Source: Rhabdornis inornatus (lineage: Eukaryota; Chordata; Aves; Passeriformes; Rhabdornithidae). From it: 64,000 nt of DNA. The stretch's first letter is position 1, and the number at the start of each line of letters is the position of its first letter. Below the pieces are notes generated by a model that saw only the letters and a list, made by a program, of their open reading frames with translations, had not been told where the DNA came from and searched no databases. The position numbers and the translations under genes are program-made. The stretch lies in assembly GCA_013397075.1 (NCBI GenBank), contig VWZS01005946.1:258063-322062 (forward strand), given 5' to 3'. Positions 1-11,575 of the stretch are shown here, piece by piece.

Positions 1-3000
1 AAATAATTGGCTACCACCAAAGACAAATATAAAGAACCCAGGACACACACTGGAGAGCCCCTCAGAGCCAGGCTGAGGTTTGAAGCACACTGTTTCTGCT
101 TTGTGCAAATCATCCAAAACTGAGGGTATTCCAGAAAAATACCTTAGTTCTTGGGATTTCAGGAGTCTATCTGGAATCTCGGATGTCTACTTCAGCATGT
201 GAAGAACAGATCTGAATTTCAGACGGGCAGCTTCTGAGACATTCAGTTGTATCCTGTTCTTTGTTCTGCTTTCTTCTTTTCTCTTCCAGCTTTCCTCCCT
301 TTAGTCTACCATCGGTAGACCACTCTCACCTTCCCCCAGACTCTCGGGAAAAGGCTCTACTTCTAAGTCTGTGCACATCACCACAGTGCTACTGGTTGAG
401 TCAGAGAGTATATTTAAGCCAATGAGTCATCCACAGCTCTTTAAGGAGGAAATTTTTTCTAAGACTGCTATTAGTGACACAAGTTATACTGTGACTATTG
501 AGACATAATTGATAAGACAGGTAGGGGAAGTTCTTTATTATGGGTCAGAATAGCCCCATTTCTAATTGAAATGCTTTAGGTGAGGAAGAACTTATTCTGG
601 AGAGAACAATCTTAGTGCAATAAGTGATAGTCTCCTATTTTTTTCAATATTTCATTTACTTCAACATCCAGAAATACCACTCATCTGTTTAGGGATTGTT
701 GACATGAGCTAGCAAACTGCGTAATGAGTTAGGTTCATTTACAGTCACATACAAAACTAAGCAGAACCAAATGACTTAATTATTCTTAACAAAAAAAAAA
801 AAGAAAAAACTCCCAAAACCATGCATAATGCCAATTAACAAACACCTCTAGCATTCAATACACTTAGAAATATTTTTCTAAATTATAACCGAAAGTGGGC
901 ATGGCAATGTGTTAAAAATTACTCCACAAAGTTAGTGTGTGTTTGCAAGTAAAAATGAAAGGGAGCCAGGATGTTTCAAGATGTTTTAATAATAAATATT
1001 CCTCTGCTTCTGATGCAAGTGAACTTAGAGAAATTTAGTCCAAGGTTAAATCATACAGGACAGAAGCACAAAACAGGAGAATGAATCAAATCAGCAAAAG
1101 TTTCCAACCTGCAGAAAAACCTGTAGTGATAAAACAACTCACCAAAAGGATATGACAGTAATTAAAAGAGAATATAACTGACAGTTATTCACAATAAAAA
1201 TTTCCATATCTCTTTGTATGCAGTTTCAAATAAATGGTTGTTCTTTATTTCTTTGCTGAGCAGGAAGGTGTCATAATTGACAGACAGTCCCATTAGGTAT
1301 TGTTCCCAACTGTCAGACTTCAGGAGAAGGTTGCACATTACCACACAAAACAGTAAAACTCAGTTCTTTAGAAAGTTTTTCAGGGCAAGGAACAGGCTTA
1401 AAATTAAAGAAGAAAAAGGTTTTTACAAAATTGAAGACTACATCTTTCAATCCAGCCTAGCACTTAAGGTTTTCAATGGAACAACAAAAGTAATTTTGAC
1501 CTTATCTTTGACTGCATCCTTGGAAGACAGCTAAAGAAATGAGTGTGAGTCAGCACAGAGAAATGCATGTGTTTTCTAAATTCCCAGTCACATAAAAGAA
1601 AGAGGAAACACAATTGAATCAAAGGAAAGCTACCCAGTCAGATCAGATGTAGGGCTGTTAAGAGCTGCATAAAAAGTAAACTTACATAGGTATGTCTAGA
1701 ATACAATAAAGTTTAAGGCTATGAAATTCTGTTTACAACCTGTACAAATGGCTTTCTTTCTCTAGACCTTAACAATTGGTTCTGAATAGACCCAGCTCAT
1801 GAATAGTAACTATTCTTCCTAAGAAAAGATTGAATGCAATAATATAAGTTCTCAAATTTTACCTTTTTTGCAGCATCATGGCACAAAGTTCCTGCAAATT
1901 CCAGGGTTCAAAAGCCAGCAATGCTCTAGAGAAATCAATCCACCTAAATCTATGGAAGAAAAAACCTCCATGAATATATGGCTTCTGAAATAATGAGAGA
2001 CTGAAATTAAATGGCAGTTTCTCTCATTAATATCATTCCTTTACCAGCAGAAAAATCACACACAACAGGCCTAATGAGGACTTAGTTGATACAGCGAAGT
2101 AGAAAAATATGAAGCACCTGAAATTAATTAAGAAGTAGGATGGGAAATTAAAGCAGTAGAGGTCAGCACAGGTTGATCAGCATCTCCTCTCACTGACTGA
2201 GCTTTATTACCACAACCATAGTGAATCTGTTTGCTACACATGGTGTCTATTTTGTCGAATAGCACAACCCTGTTTCTGTCATTTACAAGGGCTCGTCAGA
2301 GCCTATTCTTACCTACAGTGGTTTTTTTTTAGTTTAGAGGTCATTTTTCTCACTCTAGGCATCACAGATCTGTTGGGTCATGGATTGTCTAGGGTTTGAC
2401 TGCTACAAAATCTCACCTGTACATTTCTGAAGGAAATTGAAGCCATCTCAGGAAATAAGCAAGTGGCATACAAAGAATTTTAAAAAGTTGTGTATCTTTT
2501 CTGAGAAATACAGTTGTGTACAGTTTTTACCATTGAAGTACTCTCTGTTCAGTTAAATGGAGGAAATTGTATCCTACAGTTCTTTATCAAAGTACTTCCC
2601 CTAAGCTGAAGGCATTCCAGAGATAAGATCTCTCTCCATAAGCAGACCTCTGAGTCTCTCTAGTTCTTTCTTCCCATGTGGCATGGACCCAAATCAACAG
2701 TTTAAATTTCTCACTTACAAATGAATTTTCTCCAGGGAACCACACATATTGCTTGTGCCTGTGTATATGCCACCTGTGAAGAATTCTTGAGTAGGATTGC
2801 TTTGTCTGCCAGAGCCTGTTATCACTGCCTTTTCCATACTGACTACTTCATAGTGCTTTTCCTTGAGAGTCAGATCATTTCCTCTTTCAGACTGAGCTTT
2901 AGACCCTGTCAGTACTCTGCCAAACAGGAAGAGAACAATGCAGGCAGCACAGCCTGATTAATCTGCATTGCTTTTGGGAAGGGTATTATGCTTGAAATAT

Positions 3001-6000
3001 GACTCACAGAAATTAATGAAAACATTTGCTTAGCCTAGCACAACTGGATAAATTGAAACCTAAGAACATGTATAGAATCGACAAGCCTCTGAGTCCAGGA
3101 AGGTATAGATCAAGTAAAACCTACAACAGCTGTTTTGTTGGGCTGTGAACTGTGCTGGAGGGCCACCATCCAGAGGAAGCTGCAAGAAGCATTGAACTCT
3201 GTAGATGCTCTGCTATAGAAAAAAAACTTCTGTCATCATATCCAGTCTCGACTGGGCAGGGAGAGTCTGGAACAAAGGAAGCCATCATCTAACAGAAGAT
3301 TACTGTGGATGGAACACAGTCTGGATGATATCCCAGATGATGATGGCTACAGGATTGTGGAACTTGCCAGGGAACTTGCCTTGCAAATGTCTTGAAAGGA
3401 GTTATTTGATCATTACAGCTACAGAAACAGAGTCACCAAGTAGCTGAAAAGTGATCAGAGCTGTAGCCTGTGGAAAGAGCTGGGAGGCTGGCAAAGATCC
3501 ATGGGTATCCTCTGTTGGTTGCTTCTGGAATGAGGAAGGAAAGCTCTTTGCAGAAAGATGGGCACATGGGGGGACAATAGGATAACAAATATTATGCCAT
3601 GCTTCATCAGGCACTAGCTCCACAACTGAGGTCCAAATAAAATCTACTCTACAGTCATAGGATGACCTGGAATTGTGTGTGGATGTCAGGCCCTGAGAGC
3701 CCAATACAGTCACTAGTAGGCTCCTGTCTCAGACATTTCAGATGTAGGCACTCTTTTGCTTCCACATTTTACCATGTCTCAGTTCATCACAAGAGGAGAC
3801 ACAAGTTGCAGGTTTTTGAATTCACTCTCTGTCCCAATCACACTGATGAACACCTCACACCTCATCTTCATGCTCTGGCTTTGCTTTCCCTGCTGGGTCA
3901 AAGAAAGATGTAATGGCAGAGCTGCTGTCTCACTAGATTGCAGGGTTCATTTGCACAGGGCCTACTGTGATAACAGTTGCATGGAAGCTGTGTCATGTGC
4001 TTTCTGAATCCTGCGCTTTTTTTTCTGGGGCACAGCTGGTGGATATCTAGAACAACCTCTGCTTACCAGCCTCTGCTTTCCAAATCTTCTATTTAAGATG
4101 ATCTCCCACCTTGGAATCAAATTATTTATTGGGGGGAAAAAGCCTCACCAAATGGCAGAGCTTAGAGGGTCTTATGGAGATTTTAAATTAGAGAAGAAAG
4201 GAAGAAGAGACAGCCTTACTGTCTCACTGTGAGGTCTTCTTCAGTTTTACAGGGATATTACTCAGTTATGAGACAGCAACAATAACTAACACTTCCAGCG
4301 CTTAAAATGGGGTATGCAAAAACAACAAAGTGTTTAGAATTCACTGATCTCACTCAGTGGACAGAAGCTGGACAGAAGCTTCTGCAAGAATTCCTATGTC
4401 ATGGTGCTGAGAATTTCATTTCAGGTTAAGCACAAAGTGCTTTTCATTCTCAGATGTGAGCACAAGTGTGCAATTCCTATCTGGTGAGGATGCTGAGAAG
4501 TGTGAAGACAGCTTGCTCTGACTCCTCAGCACTACCCTGCTGTCTGTATAGTGAGCAGAGTGCACTTGCAGCCAGATATGTGCAGGGAACAGTAGTGGGA
4601 AGTAAAATGAGAGTGGGCAGGAGACAGTGCTATGGATGTTATTTTGCTGTACATCTGCCCTGATGCAACTCTCTACCCCAAAGGGCTACCACTTACTAAA
4701 ATCCACATTGCAGTGAGATCTGAACACTTCCAGCAGGAGAAAACCACCATTAAAGTTTTGGCTGTAGTCAGGGAAGACATGAGTCACAGTCATTTGACAA
4801 ACCTGCATATGAGAGAGGAAGATAGAGAACAGTTACTCTCCACAGGTGTTCCAGCAGCGAAAAAAAAAAAACAAGCACAACCAAAGGTACTAGAGTTTTC
4901 AGGGCTCACAGGTCTCGGAGGGCAGGAAAGAAGAGGTAAGGCTCAGTAGCAAACTGTGGAGATGTGCAGGTTCTGGACCCAGTAGGGTTTTCATGGATTA
5001 CTATTATTGATCTGGAAAGCTGTTTTTCTTTTTTTCAAAGTGAAACAAATCAAGACACAAAAATAGAACAGGCCAAGGAACACACATAAGGGGCAAGGAT
5101 AAATCTAATTGCCAGGGAAAATATTGAGAAAGATTCATCCCCTATCTGTTTGAAGTATTGTCAAAACTGGGGTGTTGGGCTTCCAAAATCCTGCGTGCAT
5201 GCCAGGAGACTGACCCGTTCCAAGGAAGAGACTCCAGCAGACCAACGGGACCCTGGCAAATAGCGCAGCTTTTGAGTTCTGAAAGCAACTGTTTCTGTGT
5301 AAGTGATACTTCTCCAAAAAGTATCACAATCTGAGGTGACGTGAACAGACATCACATGCTAGAAGTCTGACTGTCACTGGAATGAGAGAGATTTTTCTTT
5401 TTTACATTAAAAACAAACTCCACTGCAGCAACAGAGCAAAATATCATGCACAGAGGAATGCATCAGTGAAGTTTGCTACGCTAAGGTGGTAGGCAACCCT
5501 GTGTGCTCCACAATGTACCTCTGTTAATGAAGGATCATGATCTATTCCACCAGTAACAGACCATCATTAAAATACCATACAGTGGCACACCACGAGGATC
5601 ATCAGGGAATCATCAAACCATGTTATGCATACAGTAAAGGGACAGTCTTCTTCCCCAACAAAGCCATATGAATGCCCTGTGAAATCTCTTTTTCTGAGAC
5701 CTTTCTCTCATTCTTCTCTGCTTAGTCTTCATTTCTTACCTCTGAGCCAGAATCACTTTATATAAGGGATAGCTTGAGCCTCTGTGATTTATGATTTTGT
5801 GGGCTTAACTGAAAAATCTTACTTCTGTACTTATCTTGAACTCTAATTCAAACCCTCAGTATAAGACAGAACTTAAATTAATTTATAGTTGCTTATTTCC
5901 ACCGATGCCACTGTGCATTATAATTTTGTTACTGCTTTGTATAACTCATTGCTGTCTAATGATCTTTGGTCTGTTTATGCAGGAAGCAGCAAGAGACCAC

Positions 6001-6087
6001 ATTCTGTCAAAAACATTAATACAATCATGAAATTGAAAGTGCACTTTCCTACGTACATTCATTTAATAAACATGTTTCTGCAATAAC
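1..6087. other. Intergenic or intronic DNA, no gene recognised
   Basis: I see no gene, repeat family or RNA in this stretch. Open frames are short (up to about 105 codons) with no domain or motif I recognise. The sequence is AT-rich with several A-runs (near 790 and 4860) and poor in CpG. 3130-3720 is somewhat richer in GC and open on both strands but matches nothing I know. At 4359-4380 an 11-bp unit (GGACAGAAGCT) is repeated twice in tandem. Confidence 0.6.
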
Positions 6088-6091
6088 ATGC

Positions 6092-6231
6092 AGGGGAAAA
6101 AAAAAAGCCAACCAATCAAAACAAACAAACCCCCAAACCCCAAAACACCTCAAAACCCCAGCCCTCTCTCCTCAAAAGCTCCAAACATACAAACCAGAAA
6201 AAAAACCACCCACCCCCTCACCACTGCCACC
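6092..6231. repeat. A/C-rich low-complexity run
   Basis: About 140 bases are almost only A and C on the plus strand, opening with G-run, A-run and then many CCCC/AAAA alternations. The minus strand therefore carries GGGG/TTTT-type blocks. No exact unit repeats throughout, so this is simple low-complexity sequence rather than a microsatellite. It could be the decayed tail of a retroposed copy, but no body is recognisable next to it. Confidence 0.7.
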
Positions 6232-8278
6232 ACCATTGTAATTTGGAAACATCCTGTCCTTTATAGAGCCTGTATTTCCTCCTCCAATCACAATCTAGAT
6301 CCAAAACAAGAGACTCTGCTCTGTGCCTTGCTGATAGCTGGTTCACAGTCTGCTGGCAGACATTAAAGGCTTATATTTCAACAAAAGAATAAAATATTCC
6401 TTACCACTGTGCAGAAAAAAATTGTCACCTGGCAGGCATTCATCAGCTGCACAATTTTAAAAAATAACAAGCATTAGTTAAAAGATAAAGAGCATGCCAT
6501 TAACTTCCTTAGAACACACTGCATGTGATAAGACTGGGAAATGTTAAAAAAATTATTAATGGTCTTCCCCATTTCGCTCTCAAGAATCCTGTGAAATCCC
6601 TTTGTTGCACGCTTCACTTTCTGCCTTAAGCTCTAGGTGAAAGGTAATGACTGTGAGAGATGAAAAAAGAAAAGTGTTGTGCCTTATTCATGCCAAGCTG
6701 AAGCAATTAAGGCATTCCCAAGAGACTTCACAGGAGCCTACCTTGCAGTCTAACCACAGTTAGTTTTGGCCTGAGTGTACCATAAATGACTTTGAGTGAA
6801 AGGAGGTACAGCAGGCAACCGGAAGACTTCTGATTAAATGTAGCTGTTTTGTCTTTTTTCATGTGCAATAAATCTACACAAGAACCAAGGTGTCTCAGAA
6901 TTTGTTATATAGATTTTCATAGCCAGAAATGTCCTAGACACTTTCCCTGAGACATAAACTCCAGCAGCCTAAAACCGTTCTTGAAATCATACCAGCTTGC
7001 TATTCTACTATTTTTTTTTTTGTATCTTGGAGATATCCTTGATTGTCTGACAGAGTGCTACAACTCACTCATGGTTTTTCCTGCAATGGGAGCGTTAATA
7101 ATCTCTCATTCCTGGGTAGTTTCCCAGGACTAGGATGTTTCACCTTACATAACTTTAAACATATAGCAAGTAGGTGACTCTGTGCAAATTAGACTCACTT
7201 TATGATCAGCCTAAAGTAGCAAAGTAGGTCAGATGAACTGTGCCCCAGAAAAAAATGCCAACTTCTCTCTCACACTTCTTTGGAATTCTGCTAGTAGAAA
7301 TTATGGAAATATGTCAGTTTCCCAAGAAGCAACTTGAAAAGCAGTTAGAATTGAGAGGTTAACAGTTTGAATGACAGGGTAGGGCACACAGAAGTACTAC
7401 AATTACAATTCTTATCCGCAGGCAGTCATATACCCCAAAGGTACCTCCACTCTTCCAGTCATGAAGTTTGTGTGCTTCACCTCTTTTTGCCCTGAGTGTC
7501 ACAATTTGGAAACACATAATCCCTCAAGTGCTTGCAGGCTGCCCTCTGACTGGTTGGCAGCACGAGATGTCCCTCTCCTCCTATCTATTCTATAAGAATT
7601 TCATACCAAGAAGACCTATACAGTAAATATGCCTTTACATTAGGTAGAAAAAGGATCAACCTCTTTCAGCCACAATTATTGGAAAATAGCCTCCATTTGG
7701 GTAACTGTTGTGCCCCAGATGTTTTCATACTGGACTGTGGTTGCCTGTGTCTTGATTAAACATACCTGTATATAGCAAAAATATATCAATATATAGATAT
7801 ATAAAGACATAAGTATGCATGCATATATTCAAGAGAATGTAGAACAGCTGTATCCAATAGAAAATACTCTTTAATCAAAACTAGGGACATTAATAACTGA
7901 AGTCTGACTGTGAATAAAAAGCAATCAAAAGTAAAAGAGAGGTTAAGTCCCCAACCTGCTTTACAAGGCAGTTGGACAAGCCCTCAAAATTCAGAGGGAG
8001 GGCTGGAGGAGAGTGAGCATTATGGTCGTGAGAGACACCAATGAAGTACAGCAGAACTTGGGCTGTGAACTCATCCTCAAAGGCCTCTCAGGTTCCCTGT
8101 GCAACCCCAGGATGGCACAGAAGAAATCAATCCAATGAGCTGATCCAAGAGCCAGCACCTGGCTGCAGCCCAGGTGGGTGATTGTACAGTATGGCTTGGG
8201 CAGACTTTGGGTGGGTTCCACACAGACCACACTGCTCATGAAAATGGAAAATGAAAAAAATGCCAGTGTCAGAGGAAG
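6232..8278. other. Intergenic DNA, no gene recognised
   Basis: No coding or RNA gene is visible. At 7770-7830 there is an AT-rich stretch of degenerate TATA repeats. The minus-strand frames at 7991-8426 are open for 99 to 123 codons but are proline-, serine- and leucine-rich without a known domain, reading across the G-rich tract at 8279-8312. Confidence 0.55.
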
Positions 8279-8312
8279 GGGAAAGGGGGGTTGCGGGGGG
8301 AGGGAGGGAGGG
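8279..8312 (+). repeat. G-run cluster, potential G-quadruplex
   Basis: The plus strand has consecutive runs of four, six, six, three, three and three G separated by one to four bases. That satisfies the usual four-run G-quadruplex pattern more than once over. It lies in an otherwise ordinary region, with no CpG island or gene start beside it. Whether it folds in cells is not known. Confidence 0.7.
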
Positions 8313-9678
8313 CAGGACATGCCAAAACAAAAACCCCTTAAAGTCTTTCTGACACAAACCACACAAACAAGAAGAACTCGCCAATGGGCCTAAGAACTGG
8401 AGTGTGCAATTTTCAGTAAGTATCACACAGACAGGGCAGGTGGTCTTGATGAGCTCCCTTTTCCCAAGGTGCAGGTCATTCTTAAAGCTGCCTGTAAGAC
8501 CACTATGCAGACTTGTCCAAAATTTGTTTCCTTTTCCTTAAGTTGGTGGGCCTATAGAAAGTTTCTAAAAGCTCCAGATGACTGACTGAGTTGGCAGAAA
8601 TAAGAAGTATATCATGATCTGCTGATACTCATGTCTGGGGCCTGACAGAGTCACAGAAAGGGTGTGGACATAGATGGGACAAAGACATTTCGGGGGAAAA
8701 GACTGAAGAAGGTTGACAATGAACTCCCCTTACACGCCATTAATAAAGTTTATCTGTACATGAGCTCAAATGGTCGTCAAACATTGCATTTCTAACACGG
8801 TCGTAGTACCAGTAGGTTGCATGTAGACATGTCTGCATCACTGCTTCCATTGAAATACATTCATTGTGTTCCTGAGAAGGCAGAAAACTTGGGAGATGGA
8901 AGTTATTATTCTGAACAGAGGGCAGGTGGCAATCTGGCAACCCAGCTTTCAAACTTTTTTCTAAAATATTATTCAAAGTGGCAAGAAACGTCTTTAGAGG
9001 ACCAGGTGATTGTGGCAGAGGTGAATGTGCAGTGGCAGGCAGACTTGATAATATGCAACATTTTTTCACCTGTAACAGTGGTGTTAAGTACATCTTTATG
9101 GTGCCATACGTATTGGACAAACATGCCTGGACATCAGCTCGAAAGGTAAAACAAGCTCTGAACCGCTCAGGGCTTTTAAAACTATTTTAGCTGGTGGCCA
9201 TGCACATCAGAATTTCAGACTGACAAGAGAGAAGAATTTCTAAATGAAGCTTTAAAGAAGTACAACGTTCACCATTTTCCTACTAGTAGTAAGTGCAGTA
9301 GTTGTAGAACATTTCAACTCAACTTAGAATGAAGATTTATTTACCATGTGCAACACTTTTGTGCTACATTGATGAAGAGTTATAACTATAATTTCTGGAG
9401 ATTTCTCAAAGCCAGTTCTGGGGGCATGGACCCTTTCAACTTGTGGGAAAGGATCCTCTGACAAGTGTCAGCAGAAACAATATGGTGGGTTTCTAGTGGA
9501 ATGGCATCCTGTGGTGACATCATTATGAGGCAAACACGGAGATGTAGCACCTGCTGGGAGCCGGTCTCAGATGACCTGTGAATACTCTACCACATCTTCT
9601 CCTCTTCTGGAAAGCCTTCTGCTGACATGCATGTGTGTTCCATGAAAGCTGAGTCCAAGGTCAAGCCACGTTACATAG
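8313..9678. other. Intergenic DNA, no gene recognised
   Basis: Open frames occur on both strands of 8740-9190 (126 codons minus, 110 codons plus). None shows a recognisable domain, splice-flanked exon or codon bias that I can defend. No repeat family was recognised. 9500-9640 resembles ordinary unique sequence. Confidence 0.5.
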
Positions 9679-9683
9679 GCCAG
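9679..9683. repeat. Left target-site duplication of solo LTR
   Basis: The 5 bases GCCAG directly precede the LTR start and recur at 10123-10127 directly after its end. A 5-bp duplication is the size expected for ERVL-type integration. Confidence 0.8.
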
Positions 9684-10122
9684 TGTCCTGGTTACAGCTA
9701 GCAAAACTACAGTTTTCTCAGTAGTTGTTACAGTGCTGTGTTTTGATTTGGAATGACAATGGTGCTGATAATAAACTGATGTTTTTGGTTTCAGATGTCT
9801 TGTTTATTCTAAGTTAAGTGCTTTTTATTCCTTGTCTGATGCTCTGCCAGTGAGGGAATATGCAGGAGCTGGGTGGGAGCATAGCAGGTGGTGAGCAATT
9901 GGATTCTGCACCACTTTTTTTTCCACTTTCTTATCATTATTATTATAATTTCCCATTATTACTGTCTCTTACTTTATTTTCAATTATTAAACTGTTCTAA
10001 TCTCAAGATACAAATTTTATTTTGATTCCTCTGCCCATTCCACTGGGGAGGTGGGAAGAGACATGGGGTTGTGTGGGTGGCTGCATCATGTTTCATCTCC
10101 AGCTGGGCTTAGAGCCATGACA
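9684..10122 (+). mobile_element. Solo LTR of an avian endogenous retrovirus, internally deleted
   Basis: This 439-bp element begins TGTCCTGG and ends CCATGACA, so it has the TG...CA ends of an LTR. It is flanked by a perfect 5-bp duplication GCCAG. Its order matches avian LTRs I know: an opening block with TGTGTTTTG and GATAATA, a GGTGGTGAGCAATT block, a T/A-rich stretch with repeated TTATTA, then TTATTAAACTGTTCT and a GC-richer tail. The usual middle section carrying the TATA box and cap site seems missing between about 9880 and 9890, because the GCTGGGTGGGAGCA block runs almost straight into GGTGGTGAGCAATT. No internal gag, pol or env lies beside it, so it is a solo LTR left by recombination. 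The exact family name needs a library search. Confidence 0.85.
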
Positions 10123-10127
10123 GCCAG
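10123..10127. repeat. Right target-site duplication of solo LTR
   Basis: GCCAG repeats the 5 bases found at 9679-9683 and marks the right insertion boundary exactly. Confidence 0.8.
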
Positions 10128-10725
10128 CTACCAGGCATTTTGAAAGCAGCACTGAGGAGGTGCTGTGGATGGGTCTGGGGTAGCAGAGCAGTTCCTTTTC
10201 ACAGGACAAAGCAAGAGAAAGGAAAACAGTGCAGAATGAAAAGTTTTTCTCTCAATGCGAAGGCAGGCAACCCTCATGAACACAACAAATATGGTTTAAG
10301 GACCAGTTTAGAGCCTTCAAGCCAATGGTTACAATGAGTCAGGGTCAACTACCCACCTTCAGGCAAGTTACCAGACATACCTGAGAAGCCTATCCATCAC
10401 CACAGACGTTGTGTGTATGAATAATACTGCAAATTTCATGGCATGCTGAAGTGAAGACCTGCTTCAAGTCTTTACATCCAGTGCTATCTGTGGATGGGGT
10501 TATGAATTCATAAAGTCATTTATGACCTCACTTTTCTATATTCAGTATTTCATCTCACTTTGTTTCTCATGGTCAATTCCAGCTAACTGAAAGTGAAAAC
10601 ATATTCTGTTTTTCCAGTGAGTGGGATAAGCTTTCAATTTCTTATTTAGTTGCATCAAGAGATGAATGAGTGGAGTGGCTTGCGAGTGACCAGAAATAAA
10701 CAGAATAATTCGCATATTCTGAATA
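10128..10725. other. Intergenic DNA, no gene recognised
   Basis: No gene or repeat is recognised. The sequence is AT-rich and CpG-poor, with only a short open frame beginning just inside it. Confidence 0.55.
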
Positions 10726-10785
10726 AATAGAATAGTTCAGATGGCAAGAGATGTTTAGGGCCATTGAGTCCAACCATGAAGAGAC
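10726..10785 (-). mobile_element. CR1 LINE 3'-terminal fragment
   Basis: On the minus strand this is the last 60 or so bases of a CR1 element. The plus strand starts with AATAGAATAG, continues with a GGCAAGAGATGTTTAGGGCC-like block and ends with TTGAGTCCAACCATGAA. This is the reverse complement of the CR1 end, in which TTGGACT precedes the closing ATTCTATG-type octamers. The copy is short and diverged. Further 5' CR1 sequence (above 10785) is not recognisable. Confidence 0.65.
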
Positions 10786-11283
10786 GTTAGGTGATGAGTT
10801 CCATTCTGAAAGTGTTGCCGTACAAAGTGCTTAGCTGGGCACACACACAGATATCACAGCTGTGCCTTCCAATATTTTCCCTACTTCTTCTTTTGTCTCT
10901 TTAGCTTTTCATTGGAAATGATATATTTCCAAAGGCTTAGTACAAAAAGCTCTTCTGTCACATCTGCTCAAGAGGTTTTTATAAATTGACCTTAATTGTC
11001 ATGTTCATTCAACTGCTTTCAGTACCCTCTTCTTCCCAGATTTTCCCTAGAACTCAATGCATCAGAAACAAGAAGAAATACAGTCAGGCTGAAAATGTCA
11101 TCAGCTCAAACACTAAATTAAATTCAGATAGCCACATTTAAAGCCATACTCCATGTCTGCATGAAAAAAGCTCTTTCCTTAGGTTATGCCTTGTTCCATC
11201 CCTTGTCTATAAAAGAGGAGCCTTTTGGAGGCAGACATGCCCTTGAAAGAATGCCAGCAGTCTGAGATAGTGGCAAATGAGTC
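10786..11283. other. Intergenic DNA between two CR1 fragments
   Basis: No gene is seen. A short CACACACACAG run lies near 10840. The two flanking CR1 ends are both on the minus strand but are separate insertions, since each has its own 3' terminus. Confidence 0.5.
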
Positions 11284-11575
11284 ATCATAGAATCACAGAA
11301 TCATTTAAGTTGGAAAAGATTTCCGGGATCATCCAGTCTAACTGTTAGCCCAATACTGCCATGTCCATGATAAAGACATGTCCCTTAGTGCCATATCTAT
11401 ACAGCTTTTAAATCCCTCCCAGGATGGCAACTCAAGCACCCCCCTGGGCAGCCGTTCCAATGCTTGACAACCCTTTCAGTGATAAAATATTTCCTGATAT
11501 CCAATCTAAACCTTTTCTTGTGCAACTTGAGGTTTTCTTCCTCTGATCCTATCATTTGCTACCCATGAAAATAGA
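11284..11575 (-). mobile_element. CR1 LINE 3' end, 5'-truncated
   Basis: About 290 bases match the CR1 3' untranslated end in reverse orientation. The plus strand opens with CATAGAAT then CACAGAAT (11286-11301), the reverse complements of two terminal octamers. It continues with GTTGGAAAAGATT, ATCCAGTCTAACTG, and later CCCTGGGCAGCC, TTCCAATGCTTGACAACCCT and TGTGCAACTTGAGG. This is the familiar 5'-truncated CR1 copy. It holds no coding potential. Divergence looks moderate. Confidence 0.92.

Noticed and set aside
4100..4140. AATAAATAA on the minus strand as an LTR polyadenylation signal
   Set aside because: The surrounding sequence shows no TG...CA ends or other LTR landmarks.
8740..9190. Retrocopy or gene fragment suggested by open frames on both strands
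   Set aside because: I could not match either translation to a known family, and there is no poly(A) tail or flanking duplication.
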